From assembly GCA_964436975.1 (NCBI GenBank), contig CAYTET010000047.1, positions 1 through 17,596 of the forward strand: a stretch of DNA of 17,596 bases, read 5' to 3'. Below the pieces are notes generated by a model. That model was not told the DNA's origin. It was given only the letters and a program-made list of their open reading frames with translations, and ran no database searches. The stretch comes from CAYTET01 sp964436975. GTDB taxonomy: Bacteria; Bacillota_I; Bacilli_A; Erysipelotrichales; Erysipelotrichaceae. The translations under genes were made by a program, and so were the position numbers. Below are positions 1 through 7,152 of the stretch, one piece after another. Each line of letters opens with the position of its first letter. Position 1 is the first letter of the stretch.

Positions 1-54
1 CCTTAATCGCATTTTCTTAAAAATTATAGTCTCACATCATTTACAAACGTACAC

Positions 55-99
55 AGGCCGAATCATCCGCTCAGTGTAGGCCGAATCATCCGCTCAGTG
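55..99. repeat. 23-bp tandem duplication at the acyltransferase 3' end
   Basis: Two copies of a 22-base unit beginning AGGCCGAATCATCCG stand in direct tandem at 55-76 and 78-99, a period of 23 bases. The unit carries the acyltransferase stop codon (TGA on the minus strand, 94-96), so the stop and the first 3' untranslated bases are duplicated. It looks like a recent slippage or duplication event. I see no function. Confidence 0.85.
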
Positions 100-1137
100 C
101 CGACAGGCCAGGACGAAAAGATGGTCTATCTGCTTCAGCAGGTGCTGGAAAGCCCATGCTAAGCCGATTGTAGCAGCGAGACAGAAAACAAAACTTAGAT
201 ATACATTAGATCCCATAAAGCCAAGACTGTTTACTAGCCGCATCGGCAACCGCTGCAGGATATAGAAGCTGAAAACCCAACGACCCAGCAAGTTCAATAT
301 CGGATTGCCGAAAGTAACATTCATCGTTAGCAGCACTATAATGCCAGTAAAGCTTAGGGCTTTAATCGCAAACAACACATAACTTGGTGTAGATCCCGCA
401 GCAGCAATGAATAACACGGCCACGATTCCGAAAGCCAGATAATACCTGCTGCCTCGCCGGATTATCTGCTCAATTCCCTTTTGCTTCAGTGAAAACCACA
501 GTCCGGCAGCGTAGCAAATCATAGTCTGATAGTTTTCACCATCATAAAAGTTTCTGATAACAAACGAAAAGCCTATGCACAGTATTGAAGTCAGTGCCAA
601 TGAAATTACGTTATTCTTGCGCCATAATGAAAAAGAAAGATAAGTGAAAAGATAGCAGGCAATGATGGCCACAATATACCAATTGCTGTTGCCTACCGTG
701 GCCAGTGCGACAAATGACTTCATAATCTGAACAGCCGTCATTCTAATGCCCAAGGCCCAGTTGAGAAGGATATACAGGACTACTGCAATATCAAATTCAA
801 AAAGCACCCGCAAAATACGCTGGACAGGCATATTTTTCACATAAGTCCAGCCTTTGTTTTTAATCGATTCCATTACGCCGTAACCAGAATAAAACAAAAA
901 CATCGTTACCATCAGCGGCCCTATTGCACGGATGAAAGAAACGATAACTGAATCAGATTGCCATGGTCCCAGATGGTTATAATTCACAAAATGGCGGAAA
1001 AATACCAAAATTACAAAAATACCCTTAACAGCTGTTGATTTAGTTTTAGACATATAATCCGGTACAAAGCCACCGCCATCCGGTCGGCTAATGCCCCAGA
1101 AACATACCGCTACAAACAGCAAAAAGAAAATCAGCAT
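94..1137 (-). CDS. Membrane acyltransferase, family 3 (OafA/WecH-like)
   Basis: An integral membrane protein of about ten hydrophobic segments, resembling the acyltransferase-3 family, which O-acylates surface sugars or other exported molecules. The family's N-terminal signature is visible as VKGIFVILVFFRHF: the first core helix ending in the conserved His thought to be catalytic. An extra hydrophobic segment precedes it. The frame stays open to a TTG at 1173. I prefer the ATG at 1137 because AGGGAG lies upstream of it, although the spacing of 12 is long; the TTG has no clear ribosome site. The gene is visibly more A+T-rich than the rest of the window, which may mean separate acquisition. The target is unknown. 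Envelope glycans are likely, given the glycosyltransferase and LCP genes nearby. About 150 bases separate it from the next upstream gene. Confidence 0.8.
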   Translation of the reverse strand: MLIFFLLFVAVCFWGISRPDGGGFVPDYMSKTKSTAVKGIFVILVFFRHFVNYNHLGPWQSDSVIVSFIRAIGPLMVTMFLFYSGYGVMESIKNKGWTYVKNMPVQRILRVLFEFDIAVVLYILLNWALGIRMTAVQIMKSFVALATVGNSNWYIVAIIACYLFTYLSFSLWRKNNVISLALTSILCIGFSFVIRNFYDGENYQTMICYAAGLWFSLKQKGIEQIIRRGSRYYLAFGIVAVLFIAAAGSTPSYVLFAIKALSFTGIIVLLTMNVTFGNPILNLLGRWVFSFYILQRLPMRLVNSLGFMGSNVYLSFVFCLAATIGLAWAFQHLLKQIDHLFVLACRH

Positions 1138-1290
1138 CAGATCTGCCCGCTCCCTGTGAGAAGGGAAAAACAATTATTATAATAAGCCTGTCCCGTATTA
1201 TATCCTCCCGCCGATTGGCTTTTTATTCATGCGCCACCATTATATAGCGGCTTTCTGTAAAAGTCATCTTTAGGCAGAGACATACCCTTA

Positions 1291-1590
1291 TCATTCGCTC
1301 TTTCTGTTTTTGTTTTTAACCATCTGCCAGAGATAGCGCGCCATGGTTCCGACCAGCAGGCAGAACGCAAAGCCGCCGGCAAACAGGAACAGATACTGCC
1401 AGCCCCAGGAAGCAACAACTTCGATAAGAATGGCTGACAATAGAAAAATCACCAGACAGACAGCCGCCATCTTAAGCTGGGTTTTCGGCTGGCAGCGGCT
1501 GGCCAGAAAGTAGCTCATCACAATCATTAGAAGTCCGTAAGGCAAAAGATCGGATTCGCCCCAGACAAACCATTCACGCAGTATTGTCAT
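1291..1590 (-). CDS. Small three-helix membrane protein, unknown function
   Basis: A 99-residue protein with three hydrophobic segments at roughly residues 15-30, 40-60 and 65-88, ending in a charged tail (KNKNRKSE). I do not recognise a family. The start is well supported: AGGAGA lies 8 bases before the ATG. It sits between the Gly-rich gene and the acyltransferase, all in the same direction. A terminator-like hairpin lies just upstream at 1627-1646, so it depends either on readthrough or on a promoter I could not identify. A high content of Trp, Leu and Ile and a clean membrane pattern favour a real gene over a shadow frame. Confidence 0.6.
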   Translation of the reverse strand: MTILREWFVWGESDLLPYGLLMIVMSYFLASRCQPKTQLKMAAVCLVIFLLSAILIEVVASWGWQYLFLFAGGFAFCLLVGTMARYLWQMVKNKNRKSE

Positions 1591-1626
1591 GCTGTAGGTC
1601 TCCTGTTTTCTATTATGATTAACTAA

Positions 1627-1646
1627 AAGGCGGTTTCAGCCGCCTT
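1627..1646 (-). terminator. Terminator-like hairpin after the Gly-rich gene
   Basis: A perfect 7-bp stem (AAGGCGG / CCGCCTT) with a 6-base loop stands just after the stop of the Gly-rich gene. On the minus strand it is followed by TTTTAGTTAAT, a short T tract. It probably ends or weakens transcription coming from the GDPD/Gly-rich pair. Confidence 0.6.
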
Positions 1647-1658
1647 ATTGAATCGCTA

Positions 1659-2294
1659 TCAGATGCCGCGCTGACCGCCCCGGCCGCCGGTATGACCGCT
1701 GCTGGAGCGCCCACCGCCGCCATGACCCATCTGGCCGCCATGAATTCCGCTGCCGCCCCTGGCCATATTATTGGTCAGATTGCCTCTTCTTTCGGCCCGG
1801 CTGACATGAACCTGGCCGGATTCCTGACGCCCGGCACCCTGAGGCTGCCGGCTGTTATTTTGCATTGACGGCTCCCCGGCAATCCGGACATCGTTATTGG
1901 CCGGCTGACGTGACTTAACCGCTGCCTGACGTCTGGTCCCAACCATTCCCGGCTGCTCACCGGCAATATGCGGGCCGCTGTCCTGAACCCGGTTCATAGT
2001 CACTCCGTGCGGGCCGATCTCCTGACGCCGGCGCGGCTGGCGCGGTGTCATGTGCGAACGGTAATTGCGGATCCGCGGTCTGAAATAACGGGGCGAAACG
2101 ATGTTAACCGTCAGATGGCCCAGACTGACCGCATAAAAGCCGAGTGAATTAAGATAGGCTGTGTCAAGCATGTCGATATACAGATCCGAAACCTGTGCTG
2201 CATAATCAGGGTCTTCTGTTAATTCCATGGTTTCAAAATCAGCAATGTAATCAGGATAATACTCATCCACACTGCGTCTGAATACGTAATACAT
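1659..2294 (-). CDS. Unrecognised protein with Gly/Arg/His-rich low-complexity tail
   Basis: A 211-residue protein with two parts. The first 70 or so residues (MYYVFRRSVDEYYPDYIADF onward) are acidic and aromatic-rich with a mildly hydrophobic stretch around residues 52-66, and look folded. The rest is basic and low-complexity: rich in Arg, Gln, Pro and Asn, with a loose internal repeat (RQPxNNDVRIAGEP / SRQPQGAG), ending in a Gly/His/Arg tail that contains GGRGGQRG. No enzyme motif is visible. The start at 2294 is chosen because GGGAGG lies 8 bases upstream. The frame runs further to 2387, but that part overlaps the GDPD gene and lacks a ribosome site. The gap to the GDPD stop is 28 bases, so the two are probably cotranscribed. 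Tails like this can bind RNA or drive assembly, but that is only a possibility. Confidence 0.65.
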   Translation of the reverse strand: MYYVFRRSVDEYYPDYIADFETMELTEDPDYAAQVSDLYIDMLDTAYLNSLGFYAVSLGHLTVNIVSPRYFRPRIRNYRSHMTPRQPRRRQEIGPHGVTMNRVQDSGPHIAGEQPGMVGTRRQAAVKSRQPANNDVRIAGEPSMQNNSRQPQGAGRQESGQVHVSRAERRGNLTNNMARGGSGIHGGQMGHGGGGRSSSGHTGGRGGQRGI

Positions 2295-2322
2295 ATTTCT
2301 TACCTCCCGGGTTTTGAAATGC

Positions 2323-3054
2323 TTAGTCTTCCGCCAGTATCTGACGGACCATCTCCGGATAATTGCTGATGATGGCATTGACGCCAATCTTCTTCATTGC
2401 CCGGACATCATCAGGAGTATCCACATGCCAGACATTCAGTTTGCGATGGTGAGCCTGAATTTCCTGCAGGCACTCCGGATTCATCATGATATTGTAGATC
2501 AGCGGATGAATGCAGTTAATGCCCAGTTTTTCCGTATAAGCGCCAAAGTCTATGATTTCGCTTGACTCCAGAAAGCCGGAGTCGACATCCGGAGCCAGTT
2601 TCTTAAACCGCATCACGGAATAATGGTTGAAAGAAGAGATGATGATCCGGCTGCGCAGATCATACTTATCCATCATGGCCAGCACGGCCTGCTCTATTCC
2701 GGTATAGGGAATAATGCTGGTCTTCAATTCGATGTTGGTGATCAGCGGCGTGTCCTTGACCCACTGGAAGTATTCTTCCAAAGTCGGAATCTCAACTTTG
2801 CCAAACTGCTCCCTGTACGTATAGGAAGCATCCAGCTGCTTCAGTTCAGCCAGGGTTTTATCCATAATCAGACCGTGGCCGTCCGTTGTGCGGCTGACAT
2901 CTTCGTCATGCATAACAATCAGCTGACCGTCTTTGGAGAAATGAACATCAAGTTCGATGCCGTCAGCCTTGGCTTCATATGCTTTCTTAAAAGCCAGCAT
3001 AGTGTTTTCAGGGTACTTGCCGCTATAGCCGCGATGGGCTAAATTCAATATCAT
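2323..3054 (-). CDS. Glycerophosphodiester phosphodiesterase (GDPD/UgpQ-like)
   Basis: A cytoplasmic-type enzyme that hydrolyses glycerophosphodiesters to glycerol-3-phosphate and an alcohol. The 243 residues match the usual length of the family, and its landmarks are all present: LAHRG with catalytic His7, the PENT turn at 15-18, the metal-binding pair Glu34/Asp36 in IELDV, His49 in VMHDED, and Glu109/Lys111 in NIELKT. The C-terminal VWHVDTPDDV and IISNYPE strands also fit. There is no signal peptide. The start at 3054 coincides with the MILNLAHRG beginning, and AAAGAG lies 9 bases upstream. The open frame runs much further upstream, but there it only mirrors the promoter region and the divergent gene. 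Phospholipid head-group recycling is the default role. Breakdown of glycerol-phosphate teichoic acid is possible, given the envelope genes nearby. Confidence 0.93.
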   Translation of the reverse strand: MILNLAHRGYSGKYPENTMLAFKKAYEAKADGIELDVHFSKDGQLIVMHDEDVSRTTDGHGLIMDKTLAELKQLDASYTYREQFGKVEIPTLEEYFQWVKDTPLITNIELKTSIIPYTGIEQAVLAMMDKYDLRSRIIISSFNHYSVMRFKKLAPDVDSGFLESSEIIDFGAYTEKLGINCIHPLIYNIMMNPECLQEIQAHHRKLNVWHVDTPDDVRAMKKIGVNAIISNYPEMVRQILAED

Positions 3055-3078
3055 GGGGATCAACTCTTTTCTGTGTTT

Positions 3079-3084
3079 ATTATA
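3079..3084 (-). promoter_or_regulatory. -10 box of the GDPD gene
   Basis: A consensus TATAAT on the minus strand lies 25 bases before the GDPD ATG, placing the transcript start about 18 bases upstream of the codon. No good -35 match is seen at 16-18 bases. The divergent GT2 gene would use its own signals in the same 147-base gap; only weak candidates such as TATGAT at 3160-3165 are visible for it. Confidence 0.5.
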
Positions 3085-3201
3085 TCTTAAATCAGACCCT
3101 TTCACACCTAAAACCGCATTGTCCGACCCTGAAAGCAAGATGGCAATAGCACACAGCGATATGATAGAATAAAGCCGCTGCCACAAGGGGGAGCTGTCAG
3201 C

Positions 3202-3957
3202 ATGAAAAACAAACCTGTTTGCAGTGTCATTATTCCGGTTTATAACGGAGCGAAATATATTGAAGCCGCCATCAGATCGGCTATGAATCAGACCGAGCGC
3301 AATCTTCAGATTCTGGTCATCGATGACTGCTCGACAGACAATACAGCGGCCATCGTGAAGAAACTGGCTGAAGAAGATGACCGGGTCGGCTATTTTAAAC
3401 TGGCTGTCAACATGGGTGTGGCGGCCGCCCGCAATACCGGGGCTGAACTGGCGGTGGGCGAGTGGATCGGCCTGCTGGACGCTGATGACATCTGGGATCC
3501 GGGCAAGCTGGCCCGCCAGCTGGCCTTCCAGCATACCAGCGGAGCCGAGTTCTTATATACCGGAGCCGAATGCATCGATGAAAACGGCCAGCCGAACGGC
3601 CGCTATTTCTTTGTCCCGGAGCAGATTGACTATCAGACCCTTCTCAAGGGCAATGATATCGTCTGTTCATCTGTTCTTATCAAGAAAGAACTGTTCAGCC
3701 GCTATCCCATGCAGCATGCCGATGCCCATGAAGATTATCTGACCTGGCTGCAGATTATGCGTGACGGCCTGACAGCCTGCGGCTTAAATGAACCGCTTAT
3801 CCAGTACCGGATTACGGCTTCATCCAAATCGGGAAACAAATGGCATTCTGCCGCCATGACCTGGAAAACTTACGGCTATATGGATCTGCCCTTTTTGACC
3901 AAATGCCGCTGCTTTATCTCCTATGCCGGCCACGGCCTTAAACGCTATCACCAGTAA
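3202..3957 (+). CDS. Glycosyltransferase family 2 (GT-A fold)
   Basis: A 251-residue inverting glycosyltransferase, and the only plus-strand gene here. The N-terminal GT2 domain shows SVIIPVYNG (residues 8-16), VIDDCSTDNT (39-48) for nucleotide binding, NMGVAAARNTG (70-80), and the metal-binding LLDADD with the DxD at 93-95. HEDYLTWL further on supplies the usual acidic catalytic-base region. There is no membrane segment, so it would act at the inner face of the membrane on a lipid-linked acceptor. The layout resembles TuaG-type teichuronic acid transferases. The ribosome site AAGGGGGAG precedes the ATG. It converges on the sugar-1-phosphate transferase gene, which suggests both serve the same surface polymer. 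The donor sugar cannot be read from the sequence. Confidence 0.9.
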   Translation: MKNKPVCSVIIPVYNGAKYIEAAIRSAMNQTERNLQILVIDDCSTDNTAAIVKKLAEEDDRVGYFKLAVNMGVAAARNTGAELAVGEWIGLLDADDIWDPGKLARQLAFQHTSGAEFLYTGAECIDENGQPNGRYFFVPEQIDYQTLLKGNDIVCSSVLIKKELFSRYPMQHADAHEDYLTWLQIMRDGLTACGLNEPLIQYRITASSKSGNKWHSAAMTWKTYGYMDLPFLTKCRCFISYAGHGLKRYHQ

Positions 3958-3958
3958 A

Positions 3959-4030
3959 AAACCGGTGAACGGCAGCCCTTCTGTTAGTTGTTGTCCAACT
4001 TTTGGGGTGCCGTTCACCGGTTTCTTTTTT
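3959..4030. terminator. Bidirectional terminator with nested hairpin
   Basis: Perfect 16-bp arms at 3959-3974 (AAACCGGTGAACGGCA) and 4008-4023 enclose a 33-base loop. The loop itself contains a 5-bp hairpin (AGTTG 3986-3990 / CAACT 3996-4000). On the plus strand the stem is followed by TTTCTTTTTT; on the minus strand the run of A at 3956-3961 gives a T tract. It therefore ends both the GT2 gene and the converging sugar transferase gene, whose stop codon lies in the T tract. Confidence 0.9.
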
Positions 4031-5412
4031 TAATTCTCGTCATCGTCGCTTTCAGCAGCATTGATCATATCGTCGCCGATTCCTTCCGTGCTGCTCTTTT
4101 CAAACAATATCTTTATGGTAATCAGGATTATCCTGAAATCCATCAGCAAACTCTGCTTGGCAATGTACTGCAGGTCCAGCTGCAGCTTGTCATAAGGAGC
4201 GGTGTTGTACTTGCCGTAGACCTGGGCATAGCCGGTCAGACCGGCCTTGACCTGCAGCCGCAGCGCAAACTGCGGCACGGTTTTTTCATACTCGTCAGCG
4301 ATTTCCGGACGTTCCGGCCGCGGCCCGACTAAGGACATGTCGCCCTTTAAGATGTTGAACAGCTGCGGCAGCTCATCAAAACGGATGGCCCGGATGATGC
4401 GGCCGACCGGAGTAATCCGGTCATCATTTTCCGTAGCCAGCCGGGCGACGCCATCACCCTCGGCATTGGGCTTCATGCTGCGGAATTTAAGCATGGCAAA
4501 CACCTTCCGGTCTTTGGTATAGCGCTGCTGCTTATAGAAGACCGGTCCGCGGTCATAGATCTTTATGGCCACCGCAATAATCAGCATGAAAGGACTGGCA
4601 ATAATCATGCCAATCAGACTGAAGATAATATCAAACATTCTTTTGGCTGCCAAATACAGAAAATTGTAATGCATATCGTCGCATACTGACAGGGTCAGAT
4701 CGGAAACCTGCATCGGCACACTGCCATCCATCATCAGATCGCCGATATTGGTGCGGACAAACACCTGATAATGGGCAATGCGGCAGTGCAGCAGCAGCTG
4801 GTCGCGGCGGGTTGAGTCAATTCCAAACAGCATTACCGCCTGCCCGTCATTTTTCTTTATATACTCATCAATAATCTCATCCGGACTGCCGGCGTCGATG
4901 GCCCCGGCATAATCAAACCGCCAGCTGAACATATCCATGATCCGGCGGGCCTTGTTAAGAGCCGATTTGCCGTGATAGATGATTACCGTCCGGCGCGGTG
5001 GATCTATGTGCTTAATATAGCGGTGCACCGGAAAAGACCATAAGAAAGCCAGGGCGGTCAGAACGATGTCCATCCCGACAAAGATCAGGATATTGGGCAG
5101 CCGCCGCATCAGAACCCAGGTAATGAAATAGAACAGAAAGGTCGTCAGAATGGCAGCCACACTGTGGGAATACAGCAGTTCGCTCGGCGTCTTGATCTTG
5201 ACCTGGAAGCCGCCGTACAGATCAGCGGCCCAGTAGTAGATGATGAAGAAAACCGCAATGATAAACCAGTTGCCCTTTTCCCAGAACGGGGCGTACAGCT
5301 GGTCATCAAAATAATGGAACCAGAGCAACGCAAAGAAGGCCGTGTCAGCTGCCATCAGCAGTAATTTCAAGCCGAAAATTTTAATCTCAATCTGATTCTT
5401 GTTATTGTCCAT
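4030..5412 (-). CDS. Polyprenyl-phosphate sugar-1-phosphate transferase (WcaJ/CpsE-type)
   Basis: Starts synthesis of a surface polysaccharide by moving a sugar-1-phosphate from a nucleotide sugar to undecaprenyl phosphate. The 460 residues show the full-length WcaJ-like layout: four or five N-terminal membrane helices (residues 12-130), a central nucleotide-binding-like domain (140-240), and the C-terminal transferase domain (254-445) with its membrane re-entrant helix. Signature residues include KRMFDI (257-262), LKFRSM (308-313), the catalytic pair Asp346/Glu347 in RFDELPQLFN, SLVGPRPE (360-367) and KAGLTGYAQV (389-398). The C-terminus is acidic (SDDDEN). The start has a purine-rich GTGGGGG upstream. 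It lies 11 bases after the LCP gene, so the two form an operon. The sugar specificity is not readable. Confidence 0.93.
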   Translation of the reverse strand: MDNNKNQIEIKIFGLKLLLMAADTAFFALLWFHYFDDQLYAPFWEKGNWFIIAVFFIIYYWAADLYGGFQVKIKTPSELLYSHSVAAILTTFLFYFITWVLMRRLPNILIFVGMDIVLTALAFLWSFPVHRYIKHIDPPRRTVIIYHGKSALNKARRIMDMFSWRFDYAGAIDAGSPDEIIDEYIKKNDGQAVMLFGIDSTRRDQLLLHCRIAHYQVFVRTNIGDLMMDGSVPMQVSDLTLSVCDDMHYNFLYLAAKRMFDIIFSLIGMIIASPFMLIIAVAIKIYDRGPVFYKQQRYTKDRKVFAMLKFRSMKPNAEGDGVARLATENDDRITPVGRIIRAIRFDELPQLFNILKGDMSLVGPRPERPEIADEYEKTVPQFALRLQVKAGLTGYAQVYGKYNTAPYDKLQLDLQYIAKQSLLMDFRIILITIKILFEKSSTEGIGDDMINAAESDDDEN

Positions 5413-5423
5413 GCGCCCCCACT

Positions 5424-6971
5424 TTAATCAGCCAGTAAGTCTTCCCCGTTGAGCACTGCTTCGATCCGGGCTTTGACCTTTTCCTTTTCCCCGTCATTCG
5501 GTTTGAAGTAATAGGCATCGCCATGATAAATCGGATCAGTGTAAACATCCGTTGTGCTGCCTTTCATTGTATAAGTCTTGATTTCCAGACTATTGTGAAT
5601 CTTGGTATAAATATTGAGCAGACCGAACATATCCTGCTGGGTGAAGTTGGTCGCAATGGTGCCGTTAGTGGCATCAAGCAGCTTCATGAACAGATCAACT
5701 GATATATTTTCCGTGAATTTGTCCAGGCAGGCCTGAATAATCTGCATCTGGTGCTGGCCGCGCTTTAAATCGCCGGCGGTGCCGGAGGCAAAGGCCTTGC
5801 GCTCACGGGCATAGGTCAGGGCTTCATCGCCGTTTAAGGTAATATAGCCTTTGGCAAACTTATAGGTTCTGTTTTCGTGGAAATAGTTAGTCGTCTTGCA
5901 GGTAAAGGCTTCATCGTTGTAAACCGTTACCCCGCCCAAAGCATCGACGACATTGACTACCGTATAGAAGTTTACCTTTACATAGTAATTGATGTTGATG
6001 TCAAAATACGTCTCAATGGTGGTCAGGGCACAGCTGGTTCCGCCGTAGTCCATAGCCCGGTTGAGTTTGGATTTCTTGTTGCTGCAGCAGTCACAGGGAA
6101 TATTGACCCAGGTGTCACGCGGCACAAACTGCATGGAAGCCTTGCCGGTATTGGGATTGAAGGCTACCAGGATATTGACATCAGAACGGCCCTTGCCGGT
6201 AATGTCATTAATGCCGCTGAAATCAATGCCGGCAATATAAAGCAGAAACGGCTGGGAAGTTAAATCAACTTTAGGCAGATCCAGTGTCGTTGTGACGCTG
6301 TCCTGGTAAAGAATCTTGTATTTCAGTTCGGTTTCGGCATACTGGGGATCATCCGTTATGGCGGACAGATCCGCTGATGATACGCACAGCATATCAATGT
6401 CACCGCTCTGCAGGGCCGTATATGCCAGCGGAGCCGTGTCATAAGTGTTGGTAATCAGGTTGCTGGTCTTGCCGGCATTCTGCAGAATAGTCAGACCCCA
6501 GTTGGAGTAGTAATCATCATTGCTGATCTGGCCGTACCGGTAAAAATAGAAATCATCCTCAGTTGTTATGGTGCTGTCAACTGTCGTGATGATATAAACA
6601 TAATCGGTCTGTTTTTCCGTAATGTAATTCTGGATTCTTTTGACAATGGTGCTCGAATAGAAGGATGTCACCGCCAGAGCGACGGCCAGTATGGCATTTA
6701 TAACCGCCGAGGTCTTATAGAACCGCAGCAGCACAAACAGCAGCAGCACAAACACGGCCAGAGCCGCAATGACAATCAGCAGCTGCTGCCCGGTCAGAAA
6801 ACCGCTGAACACCAAAACCAGATATGCCAAAAGGGCTACCACAATAAGCCACAGGAAAAATACAACCGTGACCTTTTTATTGTGGGCAATCAGCCAGAAG
6901 AGCGAATGTTGCTCTTTTTTAGGCTTGGGCCGCTTATTTTCAATGTCTTTATTTTTCTTCATTTTCACCAT
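5424..6971 (-). CDS. LCP (LytR-CpsA-Psr) family cell-wall glycopolymer ligase
   Basis: A membrane-anchored extracellular enzyme that transfers glycopolymers from the lipid carrier to peptidoglycan. A Lys-rich cytoplasmic start is followed by three membrane helices (residues 34-56, 63-84 and 88-107), as in CpsA-type members. An extra extracellular domain spans about 122-240. The LCP domain (245-420) shows GRSDVN (Arg262, Asp264), VPRDTWVNIP (Arg285/Asp286), KLNRA, DALGGV, YARERKA (Arg389/Arg391) and GDLKRGQHQ (Asp401, Arg404, Gln407). An unusual Cys cluster (CDCC, 293-296) sits in the extracellular domain. The start is uncertain: GAGG is too close to the ATG at 6971, fits the GTG at 6968 best, and lies 11 bases before the ATG at 6962. 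It is cotranscribed with the downstream sugar transferase, which suits a capsule or teichoic-type polymer. Confidence 0.92.
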   Translation of the reverse strand: MVKMKKNKDIENKRPKPKKEQHSLFWLIAHNKKVTVVFFLWLIVVALLAYLVLVFSGFLTGQQLLIVIAALAVFVLLLFVLLRFYKTSAVINAILAVALAVTSFYSSTIVKRIQNYITEKQTDYVYIITTVDSTITTEDDFYFYRYGQISNDDYYSNWGLTILQNAGKTSNLITNTYDTAPLAYTALQSGDIDMLCVSSADLSAITDDPQYAETELKYKILYQDSVTTTLDLPKVDLTSQPFLLYIAGIDFSGINDITGKGRSDVNILVAFNPNTGKASMQFVPRDTWVNIPCDCCSNKKSKLNRAMDYGGTSCALTTIETYFDININYYVKVNFYTVVNVVDALGGVTVYNDEAFTCKTTNYFHENRTYKFAKGYITLNGDEALTYARERKAFASGTAGDLKRGQHQMQIIQACLDKFTENISVDLFMKLLDATNGTIATNFTQQDMFGLLNIYTKIHNSLEIKTYTMKGSTTDVYTDPIYHGDAYYFKPNDGEKEKVKARIEAVLNGEDLLAD

Positions 6972-7031
6972 TTCCTCAATTTTAAGCCTCGATGCATTCA
7001 GACAGCAATTGGCAGAAACAGACGATAACTG

Positions 7032-7037
7032 ATTGTA
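7032..7037 (-). promoter_or_regulatory. Candidate extended -10 of the LCP operon
   Basis: On the minus strand the sequence TGTTACAAT gives a TG-extended -10 (TACAAT) about 60 bases before the LCP start. The -35 match is poor. A second consensus TATAAT further upstream (about 7110) is an alternative. Both lie downstream of the nagA terminator, so the LCP/transferase pair probably has its own promoter. Confidence 0.35.
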
Positions 7038-7131
7038 ACATATCAGCCCCGGTAAATAAACCCTGTCTGAGCCGAACCGACAGCACCATTATCTTATGCT
7101 TAATCATTATATTATTCAAATTGCGGCAATG

Positions 7132-7152
7132 AAAAACCGGTTGCCCGGTTTT
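7132..7152 (-). terminator. Terminator of the nagA operon
   Basis: A perfect 8-bp stem AAAACCGG / CCGGTTTT with a 4-base loop overlaps the nagA stop codon. On the minus strand it is followed by a T tract (TTTTTCATT). It ends the PTS-nanE-nagA transcript before the LCP gene. Confidence 0.75.

Noticed and set aside
55..99. CRISPR-like repeat
   Set aside because: Two copies in direct contact with no spacer are a tandem duplication, not an array.
1227..1418. Short minus-strand frame overlapping the small membrane protein gene
   Set aside because: It overlaps the better supported 99-residue frame and has neither a ribosome site nor a sensible composition.
3055..3534. Long N-terminal extension of the GDPD frame
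   Set aside because: The open frame continues about 160 codons upstream, but it lies antisense to the GT2 gene and across the promoter; the HRG-bearing family start and a ribosome site fix the start at 3054.
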